Positions 1 through 6,777 of a DNA stretch of 24,622 bases are shown here, piece by piece. Both the position numbers and the translations under genes were made by a program. Position 1 is the stretch's first letter, and every line of letters starts with the position of its first letter. A model generated the notes under the pieces. That model saw only the letters and a list, made by a program, of their open reading frames with translations, had not been told where the DNA came from and ran no database searches. This stretch comes from Clostridiales bacterium. GTDB lineage: Bacteria; Bacillota; Clostridia; Oscillospirales; Oscillospiraceae. The stretch covers positions 1 to 24,622 of the forward strand of contig JAHZEF010000023.1 in NCBI GenBank assembly GCA_019422005.1. The letters run 5' to 3'.

Positions 1-13
1 GGCCGGAACGTGC

Positions 14-19
14 TATAAC
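14..19 (+). promoter_or_regulatory. Possible extended -10 element of the thiamine-uptake operon
   Basis: TATAAC preceded by TGC (an extended -10) lies about 30 nt upstream of the TPP riboswitch. The matching -35 would fall before the window start, so only half of the promoter can be judged. Confidence 0.35.
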
Positions 20-47
20 AGGCGTATGAAAGGCCGCATAACTGCAT

Positions 48-142
48 AAAGGGGGGTCGGGGGAACCCGGCTGAGATACAGGCTGATACCGCCTGTGACC
101 CGTTGAACCTGTTGGGTAATGCCATCGTAGGGAAGATGAAGC
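48..142 (+). ncRNA. TPP riboswitch (THI element)
   Basis: The conserved THI-box segments occur in order: the GGGG-rich 5' strand at 50-63, CTGAGA at 71-76, the ACCCGTTGAACCTG core at 98-111, GGGTAATGCC at 114-123, and the closing GTAGGGAAG at 127-135. This RNA class binds thiamine pyrophosphate. It sits directly upstream of a ykoE-like HMP/thiamine transporter operon, which is a usual target. A terminator hairpin follows at 161-195, so control is probably by premature transcription termination when TPP is abundant. The boundaries are approximate. Confidence 0.95.
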
Positions 143-160
143 GGAAAACTCCGCGCTTGT

Positions 161-195
161 AGTCGCTCAGCGAAGGCTGTGCGGCTTTTTCTGTT
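161..195 (+). terminator. Riboswitch-controlled intrinsic terminator
   Basis: An 11-bp stem with a single T-T mismatch (161-171 with 176-186) and a GAAG loop is followed by a T-rich tract (186-195). It lies between the TPP aptamer and the first gene, as expected for an expression platform that stops transcription in the ligand-bound state. I did not resolve the competing antiterminator pairing. Confidence 0.85.
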
Positions 196-219
196 TGATA
201 CAAAGGGAGGAATTCAAGC

Positions 220-831
220 ATGAAAACAAAAACCTGGGAGCTGAAGGACGTCATCATGATGGCCATTCTTGGCGTGGTGTTCTCGGCGGTCTATCTGGCG
301 GTGTTTCAGGGCGGCCTCGCCCTGTCCACGGCGCTGACGCCTGCGGGCCTGGCCAATTTTGGCTTTGAAATCATTTACGGGGTCTGGTTTATGGCTGCCA
401 CGCTGGCGGCCTATGTGATCCGGAAGCCCGGCGTTGCGCTGATTACCGAAGTCCTGGCCTCGGCGGTCGAATTGCTGATGGGAAACTCCGGCGGCATGAC
501 CGTGGTTCTGACCGGGCTGATTCAGGGCGCCGGCGCGGAACTGGCCTTTGCGGTGTTCCGGTACAAAAAGTGGAATCTCGGCGTCATGTGCCTTTCCGGC
601 GTTCTGGCGGCTGCGTTTATTTTTGTCTATGAACTCTACTATTTGAATTACATTGCGCTGGCGCCCACGCTGCTGATTGCGCAGCTGGCGGTCCGGTTTG
701 TCAGCGCCATTGTGTTTTCCGGCGTTGTCTGCAAGCTGGCCGGTGACGGCCTGGCCAAAACCGGCGTGGTGAAAAGCTATGCCATTGGGGCGAAGGCGAA
801 GGTCGGAACGGTTTATGACGAGGAGGAATGA
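220..831 (+). CDS. ykoE: YkoE-type ECF transporter S component (HMP/thiamine uptake)
   Basis: The 203-residue protein is almost entirely hydrophobic, with about five or six membrane segments. It opens with WELKDVIMMAILGVVF, typical of the YkoE family, whose members are membrane substrate-binding subunits of energy-coupling-factor transporters for hydroxymethylpyrimidine or thiamine. The assignment is supported by the TPP riboswitch upstream and by ykoD- and ykoC-like genes downstream. The ATG at 220 has a strong GGGAGG site about 9 nt upstream. The stop lies 4 nt before the next ATG, so the two genes are probably translationally coupled. Substrate choice (HMP versus thiamine) cannot be decided from sequence alone. 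Confidence 0.92.
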   Translation: MKTKTWELKDVIMMAILGVVFSAVYLAVFQGGLALSTALTPAGLANFGFEIIYGVWFMAATLAAYVIRKPGVALITEVLASAVELLMGNSGGMTVVLTGLIQGAGAELAFAVFRYKKWNLGVMCLSGVLAAAFIFVYELYYLNYIALAPTLLIAQLAVRFVSAIVFSGVVCKLAGDGLAKTGVVKSYAIGAKAKVGTVYDEEE

Positions 832-835
832 ACAA

Positions 836-1717
836 ATGGAAAAGCTGAAAGTGGTACTCGACTGGTTTCCCAATACCAACCATACGGGCTATCTGCTGGC
901 GCAGAAGCGCGGATGGTTTTCCGAGGCCGGCCTGGAGGTGGAGATCTCCGGCGATGTGCACGGCGCCATGCACCTGCACGGCGCGGACTTTGTCTGCGGC
1001 CCTGAGATCTCCATGCTCGACTGCATGGAGCGCGGCGAGGACATGACCTGTGTGGCTGTGATGACGCAGAAATGCGATTCCGGCATCGTCTCTTTGAAAT
1101 CTGCCGGGATCACCCGCCCCAGGGAGCTGGAAGGCAAGCGGCTGACCCATTGGAGCCCGGCCTGGTTCCACAAGGCCGTCGGCCGGGTCGTGGAGGTGGA
1201 CGGCGGCGACTATTCCAAGGTAAAGCTGCTCAACATGGATGTGGGCGATATTGTTGCAACGCTGGGCGATGTCGCCGACGCCACCTGGGTCTATGAGAAC
1301 TGGGAGAACCAGGTTTTGCTGGAAGCAGGAAAAGAGATCAACTATTTCAATCTGGGCGATGTGGATCCCATATTTGATTTTTGCGCGCCGGCCATGGCCG
1401 CGGCCCGGGAGACGCTGGAGCGGAAGCCGGACGCCGTCCGCAGATTCCTGTCCGTCCTGGACCGGGCGTACCGCGAGGTCGCCGCAGATCCGGACCGGAC
1501 GGTCCTGGAGGTGAAGGACCAAATGCCGGAGGGTTCCTCCGATGCGCTGCTGATCCGCAGCCAGCGCCATCTGGCGCCCATTCTGCTGGACGCAGACGGA
1601 CGCTGGGGCCGCATCAGGCCGGAACGGTGGGAGCGCATGGCGGAGTATATGCACAGCGCCGGTGTGATTTCCAGACGCTTTGAGCGGGAATATACCAACG
1701 AGTATTTCGGCCAATGA
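836..1717 (+). CDS. Thi5/NMT1-ThiY-like periplasmic-binding-fold protein without a signal peptide
   Basis: This 293-residue protein begins MEKLKVVLDWFPNTNHTG, the usual start of the mature domain of ThiY/NMT1 pyrimidine-binding proteins, and ends YTNEYFGQ, as yeast Thi5 does near its C-terminal part. The GAGGAGG site at 820-826 selects the ATG at 836. Neither this start nor the further upstream in-frame ATG at 779 adds a hydrophobic leader or lipobox, so the product looks cytoplasmic. By hand alignment, the Thi5 PLP lysine and suicide histidine correspond to Gly and Ser here, and the CCCFC iron site is absent. A binding role is therefore likelier than HMP synthesis. It sits between ykoE and ykoD, with 4-nt spacing before it and an ATGA overlap after it. 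The likely ligand is HMP, formylaminopyrimidine or thiamine (inferred). Confidence 0.8.
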   Translation: MEKLKVVLDWFPNTNHTGYLLAQKRGWFSEAGLEVEISGDVHGAMHLHGADFVCGPEISMLDCMERGEDMTCVAVMTQKCDSGIVSLKSAGITRPRELEGKRLTHWSPAWFHKAVGRVVEVDGGDYSKVKLLNMDVGDIVATLGDVADATWVYENWENQVLLEAGKEINYFNLGDVDPIFDFCAPAMAAARETLERKPDAVRRFLSVLDRAYREVAADPDRTVLEVKDQMPEGSSDALLIRSQRHLAPILLDADGRWGRIRPERWERMAEYMHSAGVISRRFEREYTNEYFGQ

Positions 1718-3141
1718 GCATCCGGTTCGAAGCGCTGCAGTTTACTTATTTTGAGGATCGAAAACCGGTGCTGGAGGATCTGTCGGCGGAGTTTGACGCC
1801 GGGGAGATCACAGTTCTGACCGGCGCCTCCGGCTGCGGGAAGTCCACGCTGCTGTATCTGGCCGCAGGCATATACCCGCAGAGCGCGGGCTTTGTCCGGA
1901 GCGGCCGCGTGACGGTGGACGGCGCGGAGCCCGGCGGACTGAAGCCGCCGGAGCGCTGCAGGCTGGTGGGCATGATGTTCCAGAATCCGGAACTGCAGTT
2001 CTGCATGGACACGGTAAAAAACGAGCTGGTTTTCTGCCTGGAAAACCTCTGTACCGCGCCGGAGGAAATGGAACCGCGGCTGGATGAGGCGCTGACGTTC
2101 TGCGGCGTGATGCATCTGAAGGAGCGGACGCTGCTGAGCCTGTCCGGCGGCGAGCGGCAGAAAGTGATGCTGGCCTGCCTGACGGCGCTGAAGCCCCGGT
2201 GGCTGCTGCTGGACGAGCCGTTTGCCAACATTGACGACGCCTCTGCCCGGGACATTGCGGCGAAATTGAGGGAGCTGCACGACACATACGGCGTGGGGAT
2301 CCTGGCGGTGGATCACCGGCTGGACAACTGGCTGGATGCGGCCGATACGGTTTGCGTGATGGAGGAGGGCCGTCTGCGGCCGGAACGCATGGAGGCGCGC
2401 CACCTGGACCCGGCGCTGCTGGAGCGGCTGGGCGTGATTGTGCCGGGGCGGCCCTATCGGCCGTGCCTGCCACCGGCCCTGCCCGGCCCGGTGGCGCTGG
2501 CACTGCGGGATCTGCGGCTGCATCATGGGACGCATACAGTGCTCAGGGGCGTCAGCGCCTCGTTCCGGCGCGGCTGTATCTACGCAGTGGTGGGGCAGAG
2601 CGGCTGCGGCAAGAGCAGCCTGTTCGGCGCGCTGTCGGGCCTCTTCCGGTATGACGGAAGCGCGCTTCTGGAGGGACGGGAAGTCCGGCGCCTCCGGAAG
2701 CGGGATCTGGGGAAGATCGGCTTTGTGACGCAGAACCCCCAGGATCAGTTTGTGGGCGGCACTGTGCTGCAGGAGATCCGCGCCGGCCTGCGCAAAGATC
2801 CCATGGCCGACGGGAAGAGCGAGGAGATTCTGCGTGGAATCCGCCTGTGGCGCTACCGGGACCTCTCCCCCTACCTGCTCAGCCAGGGGCAGCAGCGGCG
2901 CCTGGGCGTGGCGGCGCTGATGGCTTATGACTGCCGCTGCCTGGTCTGTGACGAGCCGACCTACGCGCAGGATCGCCGCAGTACCGTCGCCATTATGGAA
3001 GCGCTGTGCCGGCAGGCCAGAGAGCGGAATGTGGCTTTGATTTTTTCCACCCATGACCGGCAGCTGGCGCAGGATTATGCCGATGAAATTCTGGAACTGA
3101 AGGAGGGCGTGCTGCATGCGGTCGCTGAATCCGGCCTGTAA
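1714..3141 (+). CDS. ykoD: YkoD-type ECF transporter ATPase with two fused ABC domains
   Basis: The 475-residue protein carries two complete ATP-binding cassettes. Domain 1 has Walker A GASGCGKST at residues 37-45, signature LSGGE at 143-147, and Walker B ending at D167-E168. Domain 2 has Walker A GQSGCGKSS at 294-302, a variant signature LSQGQ at 389-393, and Walker B ending at D413-E414. A single-chain double ATPase is characteristic of YkoD, where it powers the YkoE/YkoC membrane pair. Its ATG overlaps the preceding stop (ATGA). The Gln in the second signature departs from the standard LSGGQ, a common asymmetry in ECF ATPases. Adjacent genes supply the S and T subunits, so the transporter is complete here. 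Confidence 0.93.
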   Translation: MSIRFEALQFTYFEDRKPVLEDLSAEFDAGEITVLTGASGCGKSTLLYLAAGIYPQSAGFVRSGRVTVDGAEPGGLKPPERCRLVGMMFQNPELQFCMDTVKNELVFCLENLCTAPEEMEPRLDEALTFCGVMHLKERTLLSLSGGERQKVMLACLTALKPRWLLLDEPFANIDDASARDIAAKLRELHDTYGVGILAVDHRLDNWLDAADTVCVMEEGRLRPERMEARHLDPALLERLGVIVPGRPYRPCLPPALPGPVALALRDLRLHHGTHTVLRGVSASFRRGCIYAVVGQSGCGKSSLFGALSGLFRYDGSALLEGREVRRLRKRDLGKIGFVTQNPQDQFVGGTVLQEIRAGLRKDPMADGKSEEILRGIRLWRYRDLSPYLLSQGQQRRLGVAALMAYDCRCLVCDEPTYAQDRRSTVAIMEALCRQARERNVALIFSTHDRQLAQDYADEILELKEGVLHAVAESGL

Positions 3142-3817
3142 GTTTATCGGGCTGCTGGCGGTTACCTTTGTATTGGCTGCGCTGCGGGATCCGGTCTGGA
3201 ATCTGGCGGCGTTCCTGGCCAGCATGGCGCTGATCCTGCTCTCCCGGGTGCGGCTCCGCACGCTGCTGCTGTTGGTACCGGTGGCGCTGGCTGCGGCGGG
3301 GATGTTTTTTACGGGCTATCGCTTTTCGGCGGACAGCGCCATGCCGGTCCGGTCAGATGTGTTCCTGGTCGGCGGCAGCGCGGTCTGGAACGGCGTGACC
3401 CATGCGAGCCGGGTGCTGGCCTATGCGGGGCTGGGCTATCTGTTTGCGCTGACAACGGACCGGGTCCTGATGGTGCGCTCCTTCCAGCGGCAGTTCCATC
3501 TGCCGCAGGTGTTTGCCTACGGCCTTCTGGCCGCCTGGGGCGTGTTCCCGCATATGGCGCAGGAGTACCGCAGGACCAGGGCGGCGTTCCGGGCCAGGGG
3601 GATCCGGGTGCTGCCGGTTTCTCCGGCGCTGCTTGGGCCGCTGCTGGTGAAATCCGTACGCTGGTCGGAGGAATTGGCTGTCGCCATGGAGTCCAAGGGG
3701 TTCAGCGGAAAGGCGCGGCGGACAGAGTTTGCGCCGGCCCGTGTCCGCGGCCGCGACGGGTGCTTCCTGGCAATCTGCTGCGGCCTGCTGCCGCTTGCCG
3801 CCCTTCTCAGCGCATAG
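3116..3817 (+). CDS. ykoC: YkoC-type ECF transporter T component (CbiQ family)
   Basis: The 233-residue membrane protein has four or more hydrophobic segments and the charged cytoplasmic region typical of EcfT/CbiQ proteins: FRARGI near residue 160 and the second coupling-type segment ESKGFSGKARR near residue 195. These helices transmit ATP hydrolysis from YkoD to YkoE. The ATG overlaps the end of ykoD by 26 bp and has GGAGG at a suitable distance, which indicates coupled translation. It is the last gene of the riboswitch-controlled operon, and an intrinsic terminator follows 25 nt after the stop. Confidence 0.9.
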   Translation: MRSLNPACKFIGLLAVTFVLAALRDPVWNLAAFLASMALILLSRVRLRTLLLLVPVALAAAGMFFTGYRFSADSAMPVRSDVFLVGGSAVWNGVTHASRVLAYAGLGYLFALTTDRVLMVRSFQRQFHLPQVFAYGLLAAWGVFPHMAQEYRRTRAAFRARGIRVLPVSPALLGPLLVKSVRWSEELAVAMESKGFSGKARRTEFAPARVRGRDGCFLAICCGLLPLAALLSA

Positions 3818-3841
3818 GGGCCCGGACGACCGGAAAACCTG

Positions 3842-3876
3842 CCGCGCGCCTTCTGAATGAAGGCGCGCGGTTTTTC
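3842..3876 (+). terminator. Intrinsic terminator of the ykoE-ykoC operon
   Basis: A perfect 12-bp GC-rich stem (3842-3853 with 3859-3870) with a TGAAT loop is followed by TTTTT. Confidence 0.95.
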
Positions 3877-3887
3877 AATCTTTGTTC

Positions 3888-3914
3888 ACCGGGCCGGGGC
3901 GGAAAGCATAGAAT
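3888..3914 (+). promoter_or_regulatory. Possible mother-cell (SigE/SigK-like) promoter for the split sleC genes
   Basis: CATAGAAT at 3907-3914 resembles the -10 shared by the mother-cell sporulation sigma factors (CATAnnnTA). An AC dinucleotide at 3888-3889, 17 nt upstream, fits the minimal SigK -35. No SigA-type promoter was seen between the terminator and the gene. The motifs are short, so this rests largely on the spore function of the downstream gene. Confidence 0.3.
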
Positions 3915-3946
3915 GGGGCAGTGAAATCAGAGAGGAGAAGCTGCCA

Positions 3947-4426
3947 ATGCATCAGGAATATTACGGCTGCTCCGGGGGATGCCGGAACTGCCCGCGTATG
4001 CGGCAATGTATGCAAGCCGCGGTCCCGGCCATGGTGGTCGCGGAAGCGCCGGCGCAGCCGGCGGATGAGCCGGAACTGAACGAGTTTCTGGCGGAAAACC
4101 CGGATCAGGGGATTCTGCGGATTCAGGCGTTTCGGGGGAACCAGGCGATCCCGGTGGAAAACGTCCATGTGGTCATCAGCCGTCCCATGGACGGCGGGAA
4201 TCATATTTTCTTTGAAGGGGACACAGACTCCAGCGGCCTGATTGATCCCATTCCTCTGCCTGCGCCCAACCGGGAGCAGTCGCTGCACCCGGGAGCGCTC
4301 CACCCGTTTGCATCCTATGAAATGCGGGCGGAGCACCCGCAGTTTTTGCCGCAGAGTACGACGGTGGATCTGTATCAGGATATCAAAACCGTGCAGCCGG
4401 TACAGCTGCAGCTGAGAACGGAGTGA
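3947..4426 (+). CDS. SleC propeptide-like protein encoded as a separate gene
   Basis: The 159-residue product has a beta-rich, carboxypeptidase-regulatory-like domain at about residues 47-155. It is similar in layout, by my recollection of the family, to the N-terminal prodomain of clostridial SleC (a GxLxIxAxRGNxAIPVxNVxV start, then a proline-rich SLHPGALHPFASYEM segment). In SleC this region keeps the cortex hydrolase inactive until Csp proteases remove it. Here it ends with its own stop 4 nt before the enzyme gene. The N-terminus has a cysteine cluster, C8-x3-C12-x2-C15-x5-C21, that I do not recall in SleC prodomains and that could bind metal or form disulfides. The ATG at 3947 is chosen because GAGGAG lies 7 nt upstream. 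An in-frame ATG at 3857 falls inside the terminator hairpin. Confidence 0.72.
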   Translation: MHQEYYGCSGGCRNCPRMRQCMQAAVPAMVVAEAPAQPADEPELNEFLAENPDQGILRIQAFRGNQAIPVENVHVVISRPMDGGNHIFFEGDTDSSGLIDPIPLPAPNREQSLHPGALHPFASYEMRAEHPQFLPQSTTVDLYQDIKTVQPVQLQLRTE

Positions 4427-4430
4427 GCCT

Positions 4431-5774
4431 ATGCCAACGCCAGTCATTCCGGAATATATCACCGTTCATCTGGGCCTGCCGGACGACACGACGGCGCCCA
4501 ATGTTCGGGTCCCTTTCATTGAGTATATCAAAAATGTGGCCTCCAGCGAAATTTATCCGACCTGGCCGACTGCGGCGCTCCGGGCCAATATCCTGGCACA
4601 GATTTCCTTTGCGCTGAACCGGGTGTACACCGAGTGGTACCGCAGCCGGGGATATGACTTTGATATCACCTCAACGACGCAGTACGATCAGAAATACATA
4701 CCGAACCGCGAGATCTTTGCCAACATCGGCCTGATTGTGGATGAGATTTTTAATGAGTATGTGATCCGGGAGGGGACGATCCAGCCGCTGTTTACCCAGT
4801 ACTGCGACGGCGCCAGGGTCACCTGCGACGGGCTGTCCCAATGGGGCACTGTGGAGCTGGCGGAGCAGGGGCTGGTGCCGTATGAGATCCTGCAGCATTA
4901 TTACGGCGACGACATCGGGATTGTCCGGGATGCGCCCACGGGCCCCAATCTCCCCTCTTATCCCGGCACGGCTCTGCGCCTGGGCGCCGCGGGGGAAGAC
5001 GTGCGCACCATCCAGCGCCAGCTCAACCGGATTGCGAGGAACTATCCGGCGCTGGGCGGGGATCTGGAAACGAACGGGATCTACGGCGTCGAGACAGAGA
5101 ACATGGTGCGCAAATTCCAGGAGATTTTCAATCTGACAGTGGACGGTATCGTGGGAAAGGCGACCTGGTACCAGATCAAGGCGATCTACAACGCGGTCAA
5201 GGGGCTGGGCGAGCTGGTCAGTGAAGGGATTCGCCTGGAGGAAGTGGAGCGGGTGTTTTCCAAGACGCTGCAGCGCGGCGACACGGGGAATCCGGTGCGG
5301 GATATCCAGTATTATCTGGCGGTGATCAGCTTCTTTGACGACCGGCTGCCGCAGGTTCTGATCAATGGGACCTTTGATGAAGCGACGGAACAGGCCGTCC
5401 GGCTCTTTCAGGAGCAGCAGGGCCTGACTGTGGACGGCATTGTGGGGCGGGATACCTGGAATGCCATGAACAGCGTCTATCAGCAGATCCGGCAGTCCCT
5501 GCCCGCCCAGTATGTCAGTTCGTTTGACGAACTGTATCCGGGGCGCTTCCTGACGCCGGGGCAGTTCGGCGAGGATGTGGCTTCCCTGCAGCGGATTCTG
5601 CGCCGGGCGGCCGCAGTCGCGGATATCCCGCCGGTACAGGAGACCGGAGAATACGACGCCGCCACGGAAGCGGCGGTCCGCGCAGTACAGCGGGCGGTGG
5701 GCCTGACGGAAAGCGGCATCACCGGGCCGCTGACCTGGGCCGCAATTGCCGAGATGGCGCAGAGAAGTGCATAG
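4431..5774 (+). CDS. sleC: Spore cortex-lytic enzyme SleC (mature-enzyme region) with three PG-binding repeats
   Basis: The 447-residue protein opens with a SpoIID-like catalytic domain at about residues 5-165. It contains NVASSEIYPTWP, in which E40 matches the catalytic Glu of SpoIID-type lytic transglycosylases, the LRANILAQISFALNRVYTEW helix, and YCDGARVTCDGLSQWG at 124-139. These match clostridial SleC, which degrades spore cortex peptidoglycan during germination. Three PG_binding_1 repeats follow at about residues 181-255, 278-355 and 371-445; the first two share the TVDGIVG...TW signature. There is no signal peptide, as expected for a protein made in the mother cell and packed into the spore. 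GGAG at 4420-4423, inside the upstream gene, serves the ATG. The prodomain usually fused to its N-terminus is encoded by the preceding gene. Confidence 0.87.
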   Translation: MPTPVIPEYITVHLGLPDDTTAPNVRVPFIEYIKNVASSEIYPTWPTAALRANILAQISFALNRVYTEWYRSRGYDFDITSTTQYDQKYIPNREIFANIGLIVDEIFNEYVIREGTIQPLFTQYCDGARVTCDGLSQWGTVELAEQGLVPYEILQHYYGDDIGIVRDAPTGPNLPSYPGTALRLGAAGEDVRTIQRQLNRIARNYPALGGDLETNGIYGVETENMVRKFQEIFNLTVDGIVGKATWYQIKAIYNAVKGLGELVSEGIRLEEVERVFSKTLQRGDTGNPVRDIQYYLAVISFFDDRLPQVLINGTFDEATEQAVRLFQEQQGLTVDGIVGRDTWNAMNSVYQQIRQSLPAQYVSSFDELYPGRFLTPGQFGEDVASLQRILRRAAAVADIPPVQETGEYDAATEAAVRAVQRAVGLTESGITGPLTWAAIAEMAQRSA

Positions 5775-5786
5775 AGGCCGGCGCAT

Positions 5787-5895
5787 CGGCGGGGCTCCGG
5801 GCCCCGCCGTTGGCCGCGGGAAGACAGGGGCCCGCGCTGCCGGGACAAGCGGCCGCAGGGTTCCGGATCCGGGCGGATCCGGAAATCCTGTCCCG
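5787..5895. repeat. Cluster of three inverted repeats between sleC and the phosphatase gene
   Basis: Three hairpins lie in about 110 bp. The first is a 9-bp arm pair, 5787-5795 with 5801-5809. The second is CGCGGG at 5815-5820 with CCCGCG at 5831-5836. The third is an extended structure centred on TTCCGGATCC (5861-5870) and GGATCCGGAA (5875-5884), nested inside CAGG/CCTG, with CGGGACA/TGTCCCG (5841-5847, 5889-5895) as an alternative outer pairing. None is followed by a T-tract, so they are not classical intrinsic terminators, although the first may help end sleC transcription. Confidence 0.6.
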
Positions 5896-5900
5896 CGTCC

Positions 5901-5929
5901 TTTACCTGGGGGCCGGAGTGTGGTATAAT
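5901..5929 (+). promoter_or_regulatory. SigA-type promoter of the tyrosine phosphatase gene
   Basis: TTTACC (5901-5906), a 17-nt spacer, and a perfect TATAAT (5924-5929) preceded by an extended -10 TGG. It lies 40 nt before the GTG start. Confidence 0.85.
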
Positions 5930-5969
5930 ATATCACCGTGAAATTGGTCAATACGGGGAGGGATACGGC

Positions 5970-6695
5970 GTGCATTGCGCAAGAAGGCTGCCCCTGGAGG
6001 GGCTGTATAATGCCAGGGATCTGGGAGGTTACGCCGCGGCCGGCGGCGTCACGCGGTTCGGCGTGTTTCTTCGCTGCGAAGCGCCGTGCGGGCTGCCGGG
6101 GCATACCGTCCGCGCCCTGCAGGCATACGGCGTCCGCGCGGCCATAGACCTGCGGAGCCCGGCGGAGGCCGCGCTGCGCCCGAGTGATCTGCAGCCGGTT
6201 ATGGACTGCCACAGCTGCCCGCAGGGCGGGGATGCGGAGACCTTCAATACGGCGGAGCCGGTGGACTGGGAGCAGATTTATATCCGCAGGGCTGAGGACA
6301 ACCGCCCCTGGGTCCGCAGAGTGCTGGAGCTGGCTGCGCGGCAGGAGGGCGGCCTCCTTCTGCACTGCACCACCGGCAAAGACCGGACAGGCCTGGCGGC
6401 CTGCTTCCTGCTGTCTGTCGCGGGCGTCAGCCGGGAGGACATCGCCGCCGACTATTGTGTCAGTGAAATCTATCTCCAGCCGGTTTTTGAGGCGATGCGC
6501 CGCGGCGCCGTCCCGTTCTGCATCGGCGGAAGCAGCCGGTATGACGATTCCATTTTTCATACGCCGGCTTCCGCCATGCTGGGCTTCCTTCAGTATTTGT
6601 GCGGCCGGTATGGATCTGTGACAGGCTATCTGCGCACTGCAGGGGTCGCCGATGCGGTGATGGACGCGATCCGGGCCAAGTTCGTGGAGCCTTGA
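5970..6695 (+). CDS. Tyrosine/serine protein phosphatase (Y_phosphatase3 family)
   Basis: The 241-residue protein has the phosphatase P-loop HCTTGKDRTG, with nucleophile C133 and R139 in the C-x5-R arrangement. It also has the family's N-terminal NARDLGGY motif and the AIDLRSPAE segment. Relatives include the bacterial MptpB/LipA-like phosphatases, which act on phosphotyrosine, phosphoserine/threonine or phosphoinositide substrates. No signal peptide is visible, so it should be cytoplasmic. The start is GTG at 5970, chosen for its GGGGAGGG site about 7 nt upstream and for its position behind a strong promoter. The gene appears to be transcribed alone, and its natural substrate cannot be told from sequence. 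Confidence 0.85.
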   Translation: MHCARRLPLEGLYNARDLGGYAAAGGVTRFGVFLRCEAPCGLPGHTVRALQAYGVRAAIDLRSPAEAALRPSDLQPVMDCHSCPQGGDAETFNTAEPVDWEQIYIRRAEDNRPWVRRVLELAARQEGGLLLHCTTGKDRTGLAACFLLSVAGVSREDIAADYCVSEIYLQPVFEAMRRGAVPFCIGGSSRYDDSIFHTPASAMLGFLQYLCGRYGSVTGYLRTAGVADAVMDAIRAKFVEP

Positions 6696-6715
6696 TCCGA
6701 CAGGTTTCCCGGCGC

Positions 6716-6740
6716 CTTCCGCGGAAGTGTGTGCTATGAT
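6716..6740 (+). promoter_or_regulatory. Candidate promoter with a 12-bp palindrome, upstream of the metallophosphoesterase
   Basis: TATGAT (6735-6740) preceded by TGC forms an extended -10, and no convincing -35 is present. A perfect palindrome CTTCCGCGGAAG (6716-6727) lies where the spacer and the end of the -35 would be, a plausible operator position. Confidence 0.45.
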
Positions 6741-6777
6741 AGAGCTGCAATTCTGCGGACAGGGCGGGGTGGTCTTT

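Noticed and set aside
836..1717. A bacterial Thi5-type HMP-P synthase
   Set aside because: The positions aligned with the Thi5 PLP lysine and substrate histidine are Gly and Ser, and the CCCFC iron motif is absent. A binding protein fits better.
1342..3261. Long antisense open frame opposite the thiY-like, ykoD and ykoC genes
   Set aside because: It mirrors codon use of GC-rich genes on the other strand, shows no domain, and has low-complexity Gln/His/Arg-rich composition. The + strand genes have full motifs.
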